DNA of 64,000 nt from Agelaius tricolor (GCA_023055355.1 JALJCS010000004.1:25518744-25582743); one strand, 5' to 3'; shown: positions 1 through 13,159, counted from the stretch's first letter. Made by a program: numbers and translations. Notes: generated from the sequence alone by a model not told the origin.

Positions 1-740
1 CCTCTGCAGCTCAGAGGGCAATTCACACCATATATCATTTCACACAGTCAGTTATGACATTGCATTTCTCAAGAGAGAATGAAAGGGAAAAAGATTCCTG
101 CAGTGAGATTTTCATTTGAATCCCTTTCTGAATATGCAACCAACACACAGTAAATCCATCAGGTGAGTCAGATTTCTTTGTACAGACTGTATTCACAAAT
201 GTATATTTTTTCATATAAAGGAAAAAAAGACTCCAAGAAATATAATAACATTACACTTGAAAACAAAACCAGTATTAAATATTCTTTAAAGGACACTTGA
301 TACTAAATGGGATTTTCATTTTACGGCTTTGAAAGTCTGGGAAAAAAAAAATTAAACATTACCCCAGAATATTTTTCAAGCATAGGTCTGCAACCTTCCA
401 ACTTGCTCTTCCTTTAAATTCTTACAGTTAAAAATCTTTAATCTTTTTATGCATAGCACTTCTCTATAGAAATATGACTATTGATAAAGCTGTAGAGCAA
501 TGTCTTTTTGACAACAGAAATTGGTTTTTGAACTTGTGACATATTTTGTACATGGTGATAAAATCTATTGAACATTTCAGATTGAATTGACTGTTATTGT
601 TTAAGAGATTATGCACCAGCATTGATATTTCAATTGTGAAGGTTGCATTTATCCTTTTCCTTATAAAATCACCTTAAAAGTTATTGTAATAAAATGAGTG
701 AAACTGAAAATTGATTGTAATAAAGATTGTGAAAAACCTG
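1..740 (+). other. Possible 3' UTR end of a gene lying to the left
   Basis: This stretch has no coding signal but ends with two AATAAA polyadenylation hexamers on the plus strand, at 688-693 and 719-724. A PUF-like TGTACAT lies near 548. The spacing suits cleavage around 735-745, after which the character of the sequence does not change sharply. AATAAA is frequent by chance in DNA this AT-rich, so the call rests on the paired signals and the lack of any repeat here. No stop codon or coding exon is visible upstream because the window begins here. Confidence 0.25.
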
Positions 741-3014
741 AAACAGGTTCATTTTATTGACTCGTTTATCCTAAAAAATTACAAATATGGAAAACAACCC
801 CAGTTACTCAGAACTGGATCAACATAATATTGTAATATGACATTAGAGGTTGAAATGTCTTCTATATTTTTTGCTGCTTTCTTATTTCTTCTCCTTCAAT
901 TAAGTCAAATATTTCCACTGTAAGGAAAGAATTTTTGTACTGGACTGATATATAGTGTTGGTCTCTATTTTAGTCCTCATCACAGGACAAACCATCCATC
1001 AGACCTAGGACAGCCACTAGTTTAAGTTACACTCAAGTCAGAAGGCAGAAAGTTATGCATCTATTCCACAACATCCAGAAGTTTAAAATACATTTTAAAA
1101 AAAGCTTAGTGGGGTAGTCTTAGCAGATTACTTCTGCAAGATAAATGCAAAACATAACATAAGTAAGGTACCTAGTAATGTTCGTAACTATCAAAGCAAT
1201 GAGGCTTTGGAATAACCTTGCACTTAAAGCAGGAGAGCAAACAACGTAAATAGAATTTTGATGAGTACTGAGAGTTTTACAACATGAATAAAAGAATGAT
1301 GTCTTCTGCCATAGTAGTCATAGGTATGTTCCATTAGTTTATTTCTTTCTATTTTTTCCTCTTTGCCATCTTCATGCACTAAATTTGAAGATAGTTTGCT
1401 CAAAAGAAAATGGCATTTTGGCATGTATATACCTCATAGAAGATTGTACTCAAATGCGCTTAATTTTACTTGTGTCTTCTACAGAGTTTTCAGAGATGAA
1501 CTGTAGTATTGCATTTGGAAAATAAAATTTAGGACAGAAATAATTGAAAAAAAACCAGAAGTGGAAAATGGCAAGAATTGGTTAACACAGAACTCACAGA
1601 GTGAGAACTAGAACGTACAGAACTAGATGACCTCTTAATAAGGAAAAGAAAAGAAATAGCAGACAAAGAAAGTTCAAACATATCCAGATGAAAAAAAATG
1701 GATACAATATTTTGAAATTTTTTAAGAAGGATTTAAGAATTGTGGATAGGGAGAAGGAAAGAGGAAGAAGAAATGATTGCTAGAGAGGATATTTATAAAA
1801 TTTGGGGAGGGGGAGTGTATTTTTTATTACTTTCAACCAGGTTTTAACTGATATAAATGTAAATAAAATATAGAGAGAAAGAGAAATTACACATTTTTCT
1901 ATGTGTATTTACAATATTTTAGTAGTATTATTCATGTAATGATTATAAACAATAAGTTCACAATCATACATTTACATGGAACTTCCCAACTGAATAACAT
2001 AGCTTTTGTTTTCTGCAGAACTCGGGTAAAAGTCAAGGACAAATTTCTCTTCCTCAAACATGTCTCTTAAATGGAATGATGTCAGACTAATGGTGCTCTG
2101 TAACCACTATCAGACAACATACAGTGTATTATACTGTAGGTCTCAAGGCCACTGAGGACAGTCTCAAAAGCATTTCTTGTTATCATAAATGATGTTTTTT
2201 AGTTAAAATAATATCAAAGATCCACTTAACTAAGCCGATTAACTACATCTACTGAAACTACAACCACAGGAAAAAAAAATTCCATAACTATAATTGTTAA
2301 TGACAATCTCCTGATTTTTAGTTGCCTAATGAGGGAAAAAAATGGTTGTTCATTGTTCTGATGGTTGTTCTGATATGTGAGGTCATTTTCCATTGCAGGT
2401 AAATTAGTTCAAAATCACCGCTGGTGATTCCTTTGGCTCATATTGCAGCTGTCCTGAAGAACAAATACATTGAAGCCTTCAGTTTCTAGGTACTGGTGAA
2501 CACCTAGATATGACAGCCTGAAAGACCAACTAAATTCCTGATGCAATCTTGTGATTTTAAGCAATTTATAACCAGATCGCTAATTATCTCTCATGCCTGC
2601 CTGTACTTTCATTTTTGTTTTTGTTTGAACAGTTTTTGTTCCTACTGTACCTTCTGTAGACAGCAAAGTTTTCTTCCCATGACTATCTTGGACACTGTTA
2701 TTTACATTCAAAACAATTCTTGTTGAATAGTATTTATACTTGAGGGCATGACAGCTAACCAAAAGGACCATGACAGAAATTTGCCAACAGGAATGTCTTT
2801 CCCAGAAAGGCAGAGCCCTGTGGGGTGCAGGCTGGGGCTCTGGGGGATGGCCCCAGAGTGGCCAGCCATGCACATGGGCAGCAATGGGGCACAGCATTGT
2901 CTGGGCACATGGGCACAGCCCCAGAGCCTGAGAAGGGATTTGCCCCTCTCTACTGTGTACATCAGATCACATTGTGAATATCACCCTGCAAGCAGGGAAG
3001 ACATCTGTAGGCTG
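741..3014. other. AT-rich non-coding stretch with a GC-rich patch
   Basis: No gene is recognised. The stretch is AT-rich apart from about 2795-2945, where GC content rises sharply and GGGCACA/GGGCAG-like words recur. Open frames on both strands cross that patch, but they reflect loss of stop codons in GC-rich DNA. A minus-strand frame at 1224-1424 ends in a hydrophobic tail but lacks convincing splice or start context. Confidence 0.5.
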
Positions 3015-3085
3015 TCTGGAGCTGAGAAGAAGCACCAAGGTAGTGGGGATGGAGCCTTTGCCCTGTGAGGAGAGGCTGTGAGGCA
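3015..3085 (+). mobile_element. Short CR1-like LINE fragment
   Basis: The words GCTGAGAAGAAGC and CCCTGTGAGGAGAGGCTG follow the order and spacing of the CR1 3' region that normally precedes the phrase 'GGGAGCTGGGG' in bird CR1 copies. Only about 70 bp is recognisable and both edges fade into unrelated sequence, so it is probably an old, diverged, internally placed fragment. The GC-rich patch just upstream could belong to the same insertion, but I could not match it. Confidence 0.45.
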
Positions 3086-6000
3086 TGCTGAAGTGATTTT
3101 TCTTCCATTCTTATGCCAAGATTGATAAAAAGGATATAATAAAAACATAATTTGGCTATTATTTTGCAGTTTCTCATGGACACTTAAACACACAGCTACT
3201 GAAAGAAACTAAATTACTGAGCTACATCTGTATATAATAAAATTGAGAATTCTCAGCACTATGTCAAAATGTAGATGTGATGAAATACAGCTGCAAGTAC
3301 ATTTTTTAACACAATTAAAATAGGTGTGTTAAGTCACTGAAAATATAAGTAGCAATTTGAATTAAAATGCAGTTGTGTTTTCTGAAGTTCAAAAAAGCCT
3401 GTGATATGTACAAAATTTAGCAGACTACCATTTCTGAAACAAGAGAAAAGAACAAATATCTGCCCAATACACAGCGTCTTCCCATTCCAGTTCTTTTTCT
3501 TTCACGTCCTTGCTCCTTTTTAAGTAATTTCATTGAAGATAATTCATCTTGTTGGATTTTTAAACCTTTACACGGAAGTGATTTTTAATTAGCAATTGAA
3601 AAAATCACTCACTATTACTGACAATACTGTATCAGAGGTCTATTTTAGATATCAGGTTTCAAAAAAAATTCACCAGTTTAATACAAAGGAATAAAATAGA
3701 CTTATTTTTGATTGTTTGTTTGTTTCTTTTGTTTTTTTTCTTTTTTTTCTTTTTTTGGTGGGGGAGGGGAGTGGTGTGGGGAAGGGGACAGAATCAAGCA
3801 ATAAAAATGTCATTTTTATGGAAGGTCGTTTTGGTCTGGAAACTCACTGGTTCAGAATCAATCACTCCCATATTTTCTTTTCTGTATGGTAAAACCAAAG
3901 GAGAAAAAATCATGCACACATATTCCAAACACCATGAATTCCACTTAACTATACAGCAATCATGTGATTTCTAAATAAGAGTATATTGCCCAATATCTCT
4001 CAGAGGTCCTTAGGCACATTCCTTAATATATTTAAAAAACAATATATTTGATTGGTTTAGACTCATATATATAATTGAATCTGCAACCATTTTTTCACAA
4101 TTCCAGTTTAAATCATAGAGAATTGATGCAATGCATGCAGGAATAACAGTACACATTTCTTGCCATACAAAAATGCATCAGATTTTTTTTCCACAAGACA
4201 GTAAAGAAGTAAAAATTCTCATCATGTAGAAAACTGCATCTAGTAACAAGTGAAGGAACTGACTCTGAGTACACATTAAATCCATCTTTTGCTACCCATG
4301 AATTCTCAATAAAATTCTTAGCCCAGGTCCTAGCCCAGAAGCTGCACAGCGGGAACAGTATACAGCATCTGAAAACCCTGAAAGTCAGTGCATGGAGAAT
4401 GATCAGCAGATCCCTTTGTGTGATACATGACAGCACAGGGAAAACTCATCCCTGCACAAACCCCAAATTTTTAGGGGTAGATACTACACTGAAAAAATTT
4501 GATTCCTTGAAGGATAATACCTCACCCTTCATTTTTGTTCAAACCTCACTATCTTTTGATTCTAGTGCAGATCCATTCCTATCTTCATCATAAACAGGAA
4601 TAATAATTACTACCTATCACAGTACATTTACATTCAGAAAATAAAATTGTTTCAGAGCCCACACTAATCTATCAGAGGAAGAGGGAAGAAATGTTTCTAC
4701 TAAAGGAGGTCAGGAGAGGATGACACAGAGTGAAAACCTACATGGAACAGAAATAAACTTCCCATTCAAACAGAAATCTCTCTGTAGAATGATAAATTAA
4801 GAGGACTTTTTGGGTGTTGTAAGCATAAAAGATTGTACAAAGTTAGGAAAAAAGTTAATTCATTTATTCTGAAAGCACACTCCAGTAACAGCCTCTGTGT
4901 AGCAAAAAAAATGCCACATGGGATTATTATTTCAAGGTTGAATATTTTATGACCTATATCCTGTAACAGATTTTTTTCTGATCAAATTGCTGTTCAGACT
5001 CTACCAATGATCTTGCTTCTCTGAAAGTCTGCAAAAAATGTGGTATGATCAGACTGACAAACATCTTGTTATAAGTTCCAGTGGAGTACAGCCATTTGGA
5101 TTCAGGCCTGCACTGCTAATCTGAAAGTTACATGGAAGAGAAGCCATGGAAACCACAGAAGAACAAAAATGAAGCTGACTTCACTGTAGGTTTCAAATAA
5201 GAATTTAGTAAAAAAAATTATACAATATTAATTAAAAATACCAAGAAATTAAATGCATTCATTAAGATATAAAAATTGCAGCATGTGGCAATTTTTTATT
5301 GAAACCATGTTTTGCTTATTGATACTGCAACAGAGGAAAAGCAACTTGGGATTTATTCTGATTCTGTGGTTATTGATTCTTAGATATTCAAGTATTTAGA
5401 ATTCTAAATCTAGATACTAGAAGCAGAGTAAACATGACAATACAGTTCAGCAAGTAAGCACTTGATTCTGACCTGGGTTTATTCAGGTCTGCAAACCCAT
5501 TTACATAAGCATGGAAATATATGAGCTTTGCCTATAGGTATGCTTCTACAAAGCCATTTACAAAACTATATGTTCTTTAATATCACCACTGTAAGCTTTA
5601 TGGCAACCATGAGAGGAGAATCACAGAATTACATTAATATCCTCAATGAACAGTTAAGTAATTAAATAATAAAGCAAACAAAAAAAAATAAAGAAAAGGA
5701 AAGGAGACCTAGTGAAAGAGAAATATATTTTCTAACACTGGGCAATGAAAATGTTAGAATCTAAGCACCAAGCCTTCTGATTGTTGGTGTAAACTCTGTA
5801 ATCATCAGCGCATTTTGCTGACACTGTAATTACTGCACAGTTCAGAGCCAGAAGGTTCCAAAACCTTTTTTAAGTGTCCTAGACCAAAAGCAACTTAATA
5901 AATCAGATCAGACTCTGGCCTGCATGACAGCTAGGAAATACACAAGGATACAGACTTCCTTTTAGGTCCAAAAACTAAATTTAGACTCTGAAACCAGACA

Positions 6001-6584
6001 GTGATTTTTCAGTAGTAAACTTTTTCTAGGAATAATACTCTTGCATAATTTAGTGTGACCCAAAAAGGAAGAAGCTTAAGCATTTCTAACATTCTCTAAT
6101 CTGTTTGGTTTGTTAACTCCCTTAGACAGCTGGAGCTCCCTAGGCTGAATTGTCCACTCATCAGTCTCAGGAGGCAGCCTGGGCTCTAGTGAATGAGCAC
6201 TGTCCTTTCATTTATAGTGATGCTGAGAGGCATTAACCAGGGGTGGAGTTCAACAGGCAGCATCTCTAGAATTTCAAGATACAGCATTGTTCGCAAACTC
6301 TGTCTGTATTCAGGGCAGCTAAGAAAGCTCTGTACACCTTGAAAGCAAGAGAAGCACTCTTAAAAATCCTGTGATCCTAAAGATATCTCCGGCTGCAGTA
6401 CATAAGACTCTTTGTAACTACTGAAAAAGCAAAGCTGAAAGAATATCTGTAAGTTGTTCTTTAGTCTGTTTCAAACAATTGATTAGTGAGCACTTGCTAA
6501 GAAGTCTACATTAATTTGGACTGCTGAGACTTGTGCTGCAAACATGGCATGTAGATAGGCATGTTCACATGAAACATCTCCATT
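3086..6584. other. AT-rich non-coding stretch
   Basis: Nothing gene-like is seen. It holds a T-rich tract followed by a G-rich tract at about 3705-3788 and many short A or T runs. Small open frames at 4113-4593 lie on both strands and overlap each other, with no splice signals or recognisable domain. Confidence 0.55.
3705..3788. repeat. T-rich tract abutting a G-rich tract
   Basis: An almost pure run of T with scattered C and G switches at about 3758 to a G-rich run (GGTGGGGGAGGGGAG and similar). It is low-complexity DNA and explains the open frame beginning at 3708, whose product is mostly Phe and Gly/Trp. Confidence 0.7.
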
Positions 6585-6586
6585 TA

Positions 6587-6660
6587 TGTACATATACATA
6601 CATATACATATACACATACATATACATATACATATTCATATATTTATACATATACATATA
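6587..6660. repeat. TATACA/CATATA microsatellite
   Basis: An imperfect tandem array of the hexamer ACATAT and its TATACA phase runs for about 74 bp, with single-base interruptions toward the right end. The overlapping 76-codon frame is rich in Tyr and Ile only because of this repeat. Confidence 0.85.
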
Positions 6661-6667
6661 TTATGTA

Positions 6668-9600
6668 TTCACAAAGAAAGAAAACAAAAAGAACATTAAA
6701 GATATACCAGTCCTAATACAGAATTATGAAAATATGAGGAATGGTAAATTTGAAAATATCTAAAGCAATGCAATCACATTTTTTTAATAGCATGATCAGT
6801 TAATATTTACAATGCAGAAAATCACAAACATTTGCACAGCTGTAGAAAAAGGTATTCTTAGTAAAGGATGTAGTCTAAGTCCAACAAAAAGGAGTACTTT
6901 CCTACAAAACATTTAAACAAGCCACTCATATCATCATCATCAGTTTTTAAAAGATTATAGCTCTTTACACTTATGTTTTGCCTTCTGTAGAACAATTCAA
7001 GGTGAAATTTGTGAGAAATCTCAGGTAGAAGAGGAAGTTTGGAGTATCTCAGGTCAGTATCCTGTCTTTCTTGCTAGAGAGCTTTTGTATTACTCTTTCA
7101 TCTACTTGATGCTTACCCTTCACTTGTTTTTAATTAACAAATTTCATAGAATCTATTATATAAATTTTGCCAATGATGTAAAAAAAGAGGAATTGTTCAT
7201 TTTGATGAAGCAAAATTTTAGAAGACATTGAATGCTTGCTTTGAAAAGCAAGACCTATGCCCATTTTGGTTGTAGTAACTATCCTAAACTAATTTTCTTC
7301 TTGAACTATTTACACTATGTTTCAAAAGACTTCTATTAAAATGCACAGAAGTGAGATTTCCACACATAGAGAGCATCCACATATTTTACTAGTGCAAAAA
7401 CAGCTATTAGCTTTTTGAATTATGCTCCCATAGAGTGGAAACAGTGTAATGAAAAAAGAGCTTCAAGTATTTCAGTGAGGCAAATAGAAAAGCTACTTAA
7501 TCTGATAGATTCTAGGAAAAATTTCAGTCGTAGAAGAGAGTTATCAGGAACAGATATGCATAAATTTGACTCTGTTAATTATTGTGGTAGACTAAACAGT
7601 GTTCTATATCATTATGCAAACAATGGCTTAGTTTTATTACAAAATTTCTCATCTTCCTAAAGGGGGCAAGGCTTACTACTCTGTCTTTCTAAAAATGGCT
7701 TCCTTTTCTCCTGTCTCAACACCAGCACCCAATTCAGTCATGGGACAGTTTTAGCAGCTGTGGGGTATGGACTCCAAGCTTTGGAATGTAATTTTTTTTT
7801 TTCTTAATGAGTACTGCTGAATTGATTGGCTTTCTAAAAGAAAAATATAGGAACAGTTGCGAATCCAGAAACTCAATTGTCATGTTTCTATTTTTAAATG
7901 GATGTAAATATCATTATATTTACATTATATTATATAAGAGGTAGTCAGAAAGATGGTGAGCGTATTCAGATCTTTTGGTATCTGAGTACTTTGTAGACCT
8001 TTAGATACAAGGAAAGTGGCAAATGCCAGTGGTCCAATCTATCTTTGGTGTTAGGTCATCCATAGGTCTCTAAACATGATTAATACTTACGCTTTTAAAA
8101 GCAGGGGAACATTTCTTATTGATTTAGGTCAATATTATAGTTTTTCCAGGACAAAATAATGATTTTCAAGTAATTGGATCGGCAGTAGCATATATAAGTC
8201 TGTCATAACTTGCACCAGAGATCTCTTACCTACAAATAGCAAATACAAGGTAAGGCTAGTCAGAGGAGAACTCCTATCATCCAAGGATTTCTCTTGATCT
8301 GTCACGTCAGCAGCTGCAGGGGGAAGTGCCTGTAATTCCTGTGGTCTAGTGATTTCCCATCTGTGAAGAGCTCAAATCTGGATTTGGCAGCATCATATTT
8401 TATACCCATTTAGAGACATGTGATTTTTAGCTGAGAAGCTTGGAAATTCCGTAATCAACAGGCTGAGGATCTTCTACTATTACACATAATATATTTAGAG
8501 TACAATTCATTCTTACACATAAATAATTTGGAGTACAAAGAAAAAAAAATTATGGCTCAAAAATAGAATAAATAATATGTTCAAGATATTTATATTCTGA
8601 AAATTAACCCTTCCATCTAAAATGCACAAGCAATAAATTCTAAATATCAGGATCAATTGGGAAAGAAATTTAGATATACATCTAGATTTTATTCATGTTT
8701 TACAGGGCTTGCTTTTCTTCTTACTTCATAATGATGTAGAGAATTTCTACACTTTATCTCAGAATCAGACCTCAGCACAGAAAACTTTGGATTTAATCTG
8801 AGGTTTTAGATAATTGCTCAATAAATCAGAGCAATTATATATAATACTAATTATATATTACACAATTATATACCAATTATATATTATAAAATTCTAAATT
8901 TTACTTTCTATAGAGTTAATTCAGAATTCCTGGGTACCCAAAAGTATCATCGCTGAATTGCAGGAACACATAAATAGGAACTTTCCCAAAATTGTAGGAG
9001 TATTATCCTTGACAAATTCTTTAAACTAGGAATTTCCTGAACCTTAAGTTTTCTGTCTAAATCCATTATATTTTAAATTATTTTCCCCAGGTTCTTAAAC
9101 TATTTTCAGTATTTTTCCCAGAAGAAGCAGGAAAATGCTATAAGTTAGGAATTGTGAAATATACCTCAGAGGCTTCCTTTGAATAATTTTTTTAGTGTAA
9201 TCTCAGCTATTGACTGTGAACAAGACAAAAAATGATAAAAATATAAATCTTCTTCTCGCTTCTAGTAATTTTCTCCCTGAAAAATATGATGATGCTACAC
9301 TAATTAGATTAGATCCCTTTCCCTTTATATTGAAAGGGAAAGTAAGAAAATAAGGCTACATTTTCTCCAAGGCTGGAAATATAACTGAAAGATGAGGGAA
9401 GTATTTTTGTGAGTCATTTCAATGACCAAGATAAAGCCTTTATATAGGAAGCCTATTTTCCATTGGACTGAATATCATAATCCAAGATATTTTGGCTAAC
9501 CTGTACTTATTAACACAATCTTGCAAGTAATTGCCTAAAACTGTCTTGCAAGCAGTTAGTGTATCTCCTTGCTAAGCATCTTTACTTTAGTAACTGGTTA

Positions 9601-10735
9601 CTGGAAAACAGGAGCTTTTTTTGACCTCCCCAACTTTTGCTGAGAATTGTAAGGCTATTTCTATAGCAGCCCTGCCAACAGCTTTTAATGCATAGGCACA
9701 GAAAGCTATGTATGTGGCCATTCTGCCATACTATCAAAGACTTACCTGGTGCCTCTGGAAGTACATATTTTTGCCCAAAAAGTTGTGGAGTTACAGCGAT
9801 ATTACTTTTCAACATCAGAAGTGAATCAATCATTTTGGATGCTCTCAGCTACCCACAAAAATAGTGGTAACTTGGTCTTTTTTAGATGAGTGAAGATGTA
9901 TACTTGAGAAAATATCTTAAAAATATAGATCACCAGCCTGAATTTTCTCAGAAAGCATAAGTCAGTTCATGTCTTCATCAAGGGAAAATAAAAAGGTTAA
10001 AAACTTTTAAAATTATAATTATTTCACAATTCCTGTATCACTAGCTGTCCAGCACTCACCGTAGCCCTGTGTTCACACTGTAGCTCTGCGTGAACAGTTT
10101 TGAAAAGATGCAAATAGAAAACCCTATGTTATGTAAGTCACAGGACTTCTAAAAGGAACCAGAGTGGGAGATTTAGTGGGGTACTGTTATAGAAGAGGTA
10201 GTTTGTGTTTTATTTGTTAGGAAAATAGTTTTACATTGGTTTTCTCATTAGATACACCATTATCTCACTTGAAATTACAGGAAAGAAAGGATTGGTCCTA
10301 TGAACCGGGAATGATTGATCCTGAAATATAGTTTGTGCTTTCTTTTCTGGAAAATTATATCTGCTTCTATAACAATTTTTGTATCATTCCAGTTGAGTCA
10401 TTGTAGCATTTTGTTGGATACCTTAATCACGTACTTTGATTTGTACATGCTTTACCTCTAATCTTTAGCCTGACACATGAAGACGCTGAGCAGTCACAAT
10501 TGCATTTGAGGTTAATAGCTCCCCCATCACCCTAGTCCTGTGTCATGAGAGGTAAATTGAAAAAAAATGGATCATTGTGTCTCAGGCACTCAAGAAAAGT
10601 AGATACATTTGACCTTAATATCTATCTATGAACCTTTGAATCTACATCCATAAAATAGGAACAATACCCTATATATGCTACGGAAATTTTGGAAAACCAA
10701 TTCACTAGTATTTATGAAGCAGAATATTGGAATAA
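6668..10735. other. AT-rich non-coding stretch
   Basis: No gene, RNA or recognisable transposon is seen. A cluster of TATATAAT and ATTATATA words at about 8835-8890 makes a strongly self-complementary AT segment. The 81-codon plus-strand frame at 7415-7660 has no splice context and resembles no domain I know. Confidence 0.55.
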
Positions 10736-10740
10736 GCGCT
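10736..10740. repeat. Left target-site duplication of the ERVL-like LTR
   Basis: GCGCT sits directly before the LTR. The right partner at 12027-12031 reads GTGCT. The single difference is a C-to-T change at a CpG, as expected from methyl-cytosine decay after insertion. Confidence 0.65.
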
Positions 10741-11015
10741 TGTGGTGGTTTGACAGGAAATGTGTTTTTTGGAATGCTGTGTTTTGGGCCAATGGATATT
10801 CAGGCTTTAATATTGGCATTTAACCTGGCCATTGGGACATGGACACGCCTCTGAGAACACGGGGTTAAAAGCAGAGCTCTCCCCTGGGAGGGCCCTTTTG
10901 GGTTTCCGGCGGGAAAGAGTTCGGGTCTCTCCCCCAGCCCAGCTGCTGGCTGGGCAGGGGGAGGGGAAAGCCATGTGGCCAGGAGAGGTAGGCCTGAGCC
11001 CCGGGGTGGAAGGGT

Positions 11016-11017
<2 letters not shown>

Positions 11018-11046
<29 letters not shown>
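11018..11046. repeat. (GA)n microsatellite inside the LTR
   Basis: A pure GA dinucleotide run of about 14 units. It creates the Ser-Leu and Glu-Arg repeats in the overlapping open frames on both strands, which are therefore not genes. Confidence 0.9.
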
Positions 11047-11049
<3 letters not shown>

Positions 11050-11456
11050 CGCTGCCTGGGGCTGTAACCTTGAAGCTTGATAAACATGGGCCTGTGCCGG
11101 CAGCACGGCTGGGACGGAGAAGAAGGGGGGGTTCAGCCAGCCACTTGTAGGAGCTTTTAACCCCTTTTTGGAGAATGAGAACTTTACAGATCATTGACCT
11201 CTCCATGAAGATAGAGTGGAAGATGAGGAAAGAATGTGCGAGAGGTCTGGGCGAGTGAGAAATAGTGGAAGAATAGAGAAGAATCCTAGTGGGAAGAGAT
11301 GATGGAGTGGCTTTTGCTGGACTCTTTTTGTATAGCCATGGACAGAACCATGTTCCTTGTGACACAGAGACTGCATTCTAGGGGGAGGCAATGGCCTCAG
11401 AACCAAGAGGGTTCAGTGTTGGTGCCCCTCGGCCCCAGGGGGTGAAAAAATATGGG

Positions 11457-11514
11457 GGGGACAGGTGTCCCAAAGGAGAGATTGTGGGGACAGGTGTCCC
11501 AAAGGAGAGACTGT
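11457..11514. repeat. 29-bp direct duplication inside the LTR
   Basis: Two adjacent 29-bp copies, each starting GGGGACAGGTGTCCC, lie at 11457-11485 and 11486-11514 and differ at one base. The core is itself a small palindrome. Duplications of this kind are common in the U3 part of retroviral LTRs. Confidence 0.85.
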
Positions 11515-11893
11515 GCCTTTTTTGGATCGGGACAGAGCATCCTTTAAAAAGACAACCCTAGAAGCAGCTCTGGTCCATGTTCAGTGGTGAGAGCACTGGA
11601 CATGAAAGGAAGAGGTCACGACGGCAGATGTACTCCAGGCAGTGCCACGAGTGACACGGAAACACACGAGGCTTCAGCGGTGTTTCCAGGGGAAGCCCAA
11701 GGTACAAGAAGGACTCCTCTCCTCTTGATGAACTGAGGATTGATTGTCTAAAAGGTGGTGCTGGACTGAGAGTTGGTGATTTGAGGAATAGATGTATTGT
11801 GTTGGAAATTTGATGGGGGGAGGAGGAAATGTATTTGTAAGGTTTTCATTTTCCCTGTGTGTGTTCCTTTTTATTTGTAGTTGTAGTGTAGTT

Positions 11894-11899
11894 AATAAA
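11894..11899 (+). promoter_or_regulatory. LTR polyadenylation signal
   Basis: AATAAA followed by a T-rich stretch lies about 130 bp before the LTR's 3' end, the usual place for the R-region signal. Confidence 0.7.
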
Positions 11900-12026
11900 G
11901 TTTTGTTTTCTTTCTTCCCTAAGTAGGAGCCTGCTTTGCTTATTCCTGGTCACATCTCACAGCAGCTACCAGGGAGAGGGTATCTTCATGGGGGCACTGG
12001 CATTGTGCCAGTGTCAAACCATGACA

Positions 12027-12031
12027 GTGCT
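12027..12031. repeat. Right target-site duplication of the ERVL-like LTR
   Basis: GTGCT directly follows the terminal CA. It pairs with GCGCT at 10736-10740. Confidence 0.65.
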
Positions 12032-13159
12032 CAAGAAAAGCCCTGGTTGAAATTAGTGCCTCTCTTTGAAATAGACTACATAGCTTACAATGAACTAGTT
12101 GCATACATTCATAATATTTCAGGCAAAATACTGAAAACTTATTTCAAGTTCTTCCATGCTACCTTTTGCCAACCAAATCAGTCATGCAGAGAAAATGTTT
12201 ATGTGCTTCTGTAGTAGAAGATGGTATCACATAGGGATGAGGTTGGTAAAGTTCTTTAAGTTCATATGTAAGTGTAGATTGCAAAGTCATATTTTCTGGG
12301 CACTATTCAGTGTAGATGTGTTCTCAAGAACTCAAAACTGCACAGAAAGAAGATCACAGGAACCCTGAAAGTAATGAAAGAAAAACACTGCCTTGAAGTG
12401 AAATCTATGAATATTTTGCAGAGTACTTTCCTCTTCCGTGAACACGAAACACTTATAAACATGCATACAACTGCCACAACTCAGAAAAGCAATAAATAAC
12501 AAGCCACAAGTACTGGTACAACAGAATTGTAATAAAGTGCCATTTTCTTCTCTGGAGCACAGAAAAGAAAGTTTTAAAGAAGAACAATTACAGGTATTCC
12601 AGCAGCAATGCAGTTGCTTGATGAAATTCTGATCTGCTGTAAAATGACACAAAATGGTAGAATAAAAGGTTGACTTTGACCAATCTGAAATTTCTTTTAG
12701 CAGTAGTAAAGCACAAAGGACAACTTGTCTGAGAGCAGATGGGTTAGCAAAAACACAGTAGATTGTTTAATACCTTCACTACTTTTGTTAACTGGTTTCT
12801 TTGACCTGAGCAGTAAGACTTATCAAAAGACATCCACTCCGTTCTTCTGAAGTCCTAGCTCTACATACTCCCACTAGTGATAACTAGATAACATTTCCTC
12901 ATGCACAAAGAAAGATAACCTAAAATAGGTAAACCTTAATTAAAAAGGGGCTAAGCATGGCTGTGCCAACAGAAATTTCTAGACTCACTCTATCCTCCAC
13001 AGTAAATAAACACTTAATCCTATAAAGTATTTAATCCCTAAAATACATCACCAATTCCTGGTTACATCAGATGCTAATGCACCACTGCTTCTGTTAAACC
13101 ATAATCTGTCAGACATCAAGATGTATCAGCCCTTGAAAATATCAGACCAAAAAGTTTAC
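12032..13159. other. AT-rich non-coding stretch
   Basis: No gene or repeat family is recognised. The overlapping open frames near 12156-12652 on opposite strands are Cys- and Phe-rich and unsupported. Confidence 0.55.

Larger units (their letters stand above)
10741..12026 (+). mobile_element. Solo LTR of an endogenous retrovirus, ERVL-like, 1286 bp
   Basis: The element opens with TGTGGTGGTTTGACA and closes with TGTCAAACCATGACA. These are imperfect inverted ends of 15 bp in the TG...CA form of retroviral LTRs. A 5-bp near-perfect target duplication flanks it, the size usual for class III (ERVL) elements. An AATAAA at 11894-11899 fixes the plus orientation and suggests the R/U5 boundary shortly after it. 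Inside are a (GA)n tract and a 29-bp direct duplication. No primer site, gag, pol or second LTR is present, so it is best read as a solo LTR left by recombination between two LTRs. The matching ends are familiar from songbird LTR families. The family name is not certain from sequence reading alone. Confidence 0.85.

Noticed and set aside
1224..1424. Minus-strand 66-codon frame with a hydrophobic C-terminus, considered as a last exon of the gene at 14233
   Set aside because: The splice phase does not fit the phase-0 donor at 14233, and the acceptor candidates are weak.
2748..3068. 106-codon plus-strand frame
   Set aside because: It spans a GC-rich patch and a CR1-like piece. Opposite-strand frames overlap it, and no domain is recognisable.
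10800..11406. Frames of 71-166 codons on both strands
   Set aside because: They lie inside the ERVL-like solo LTR and owe their Ser-Leu or Glu-Arg repeats to the GA microsatellite.
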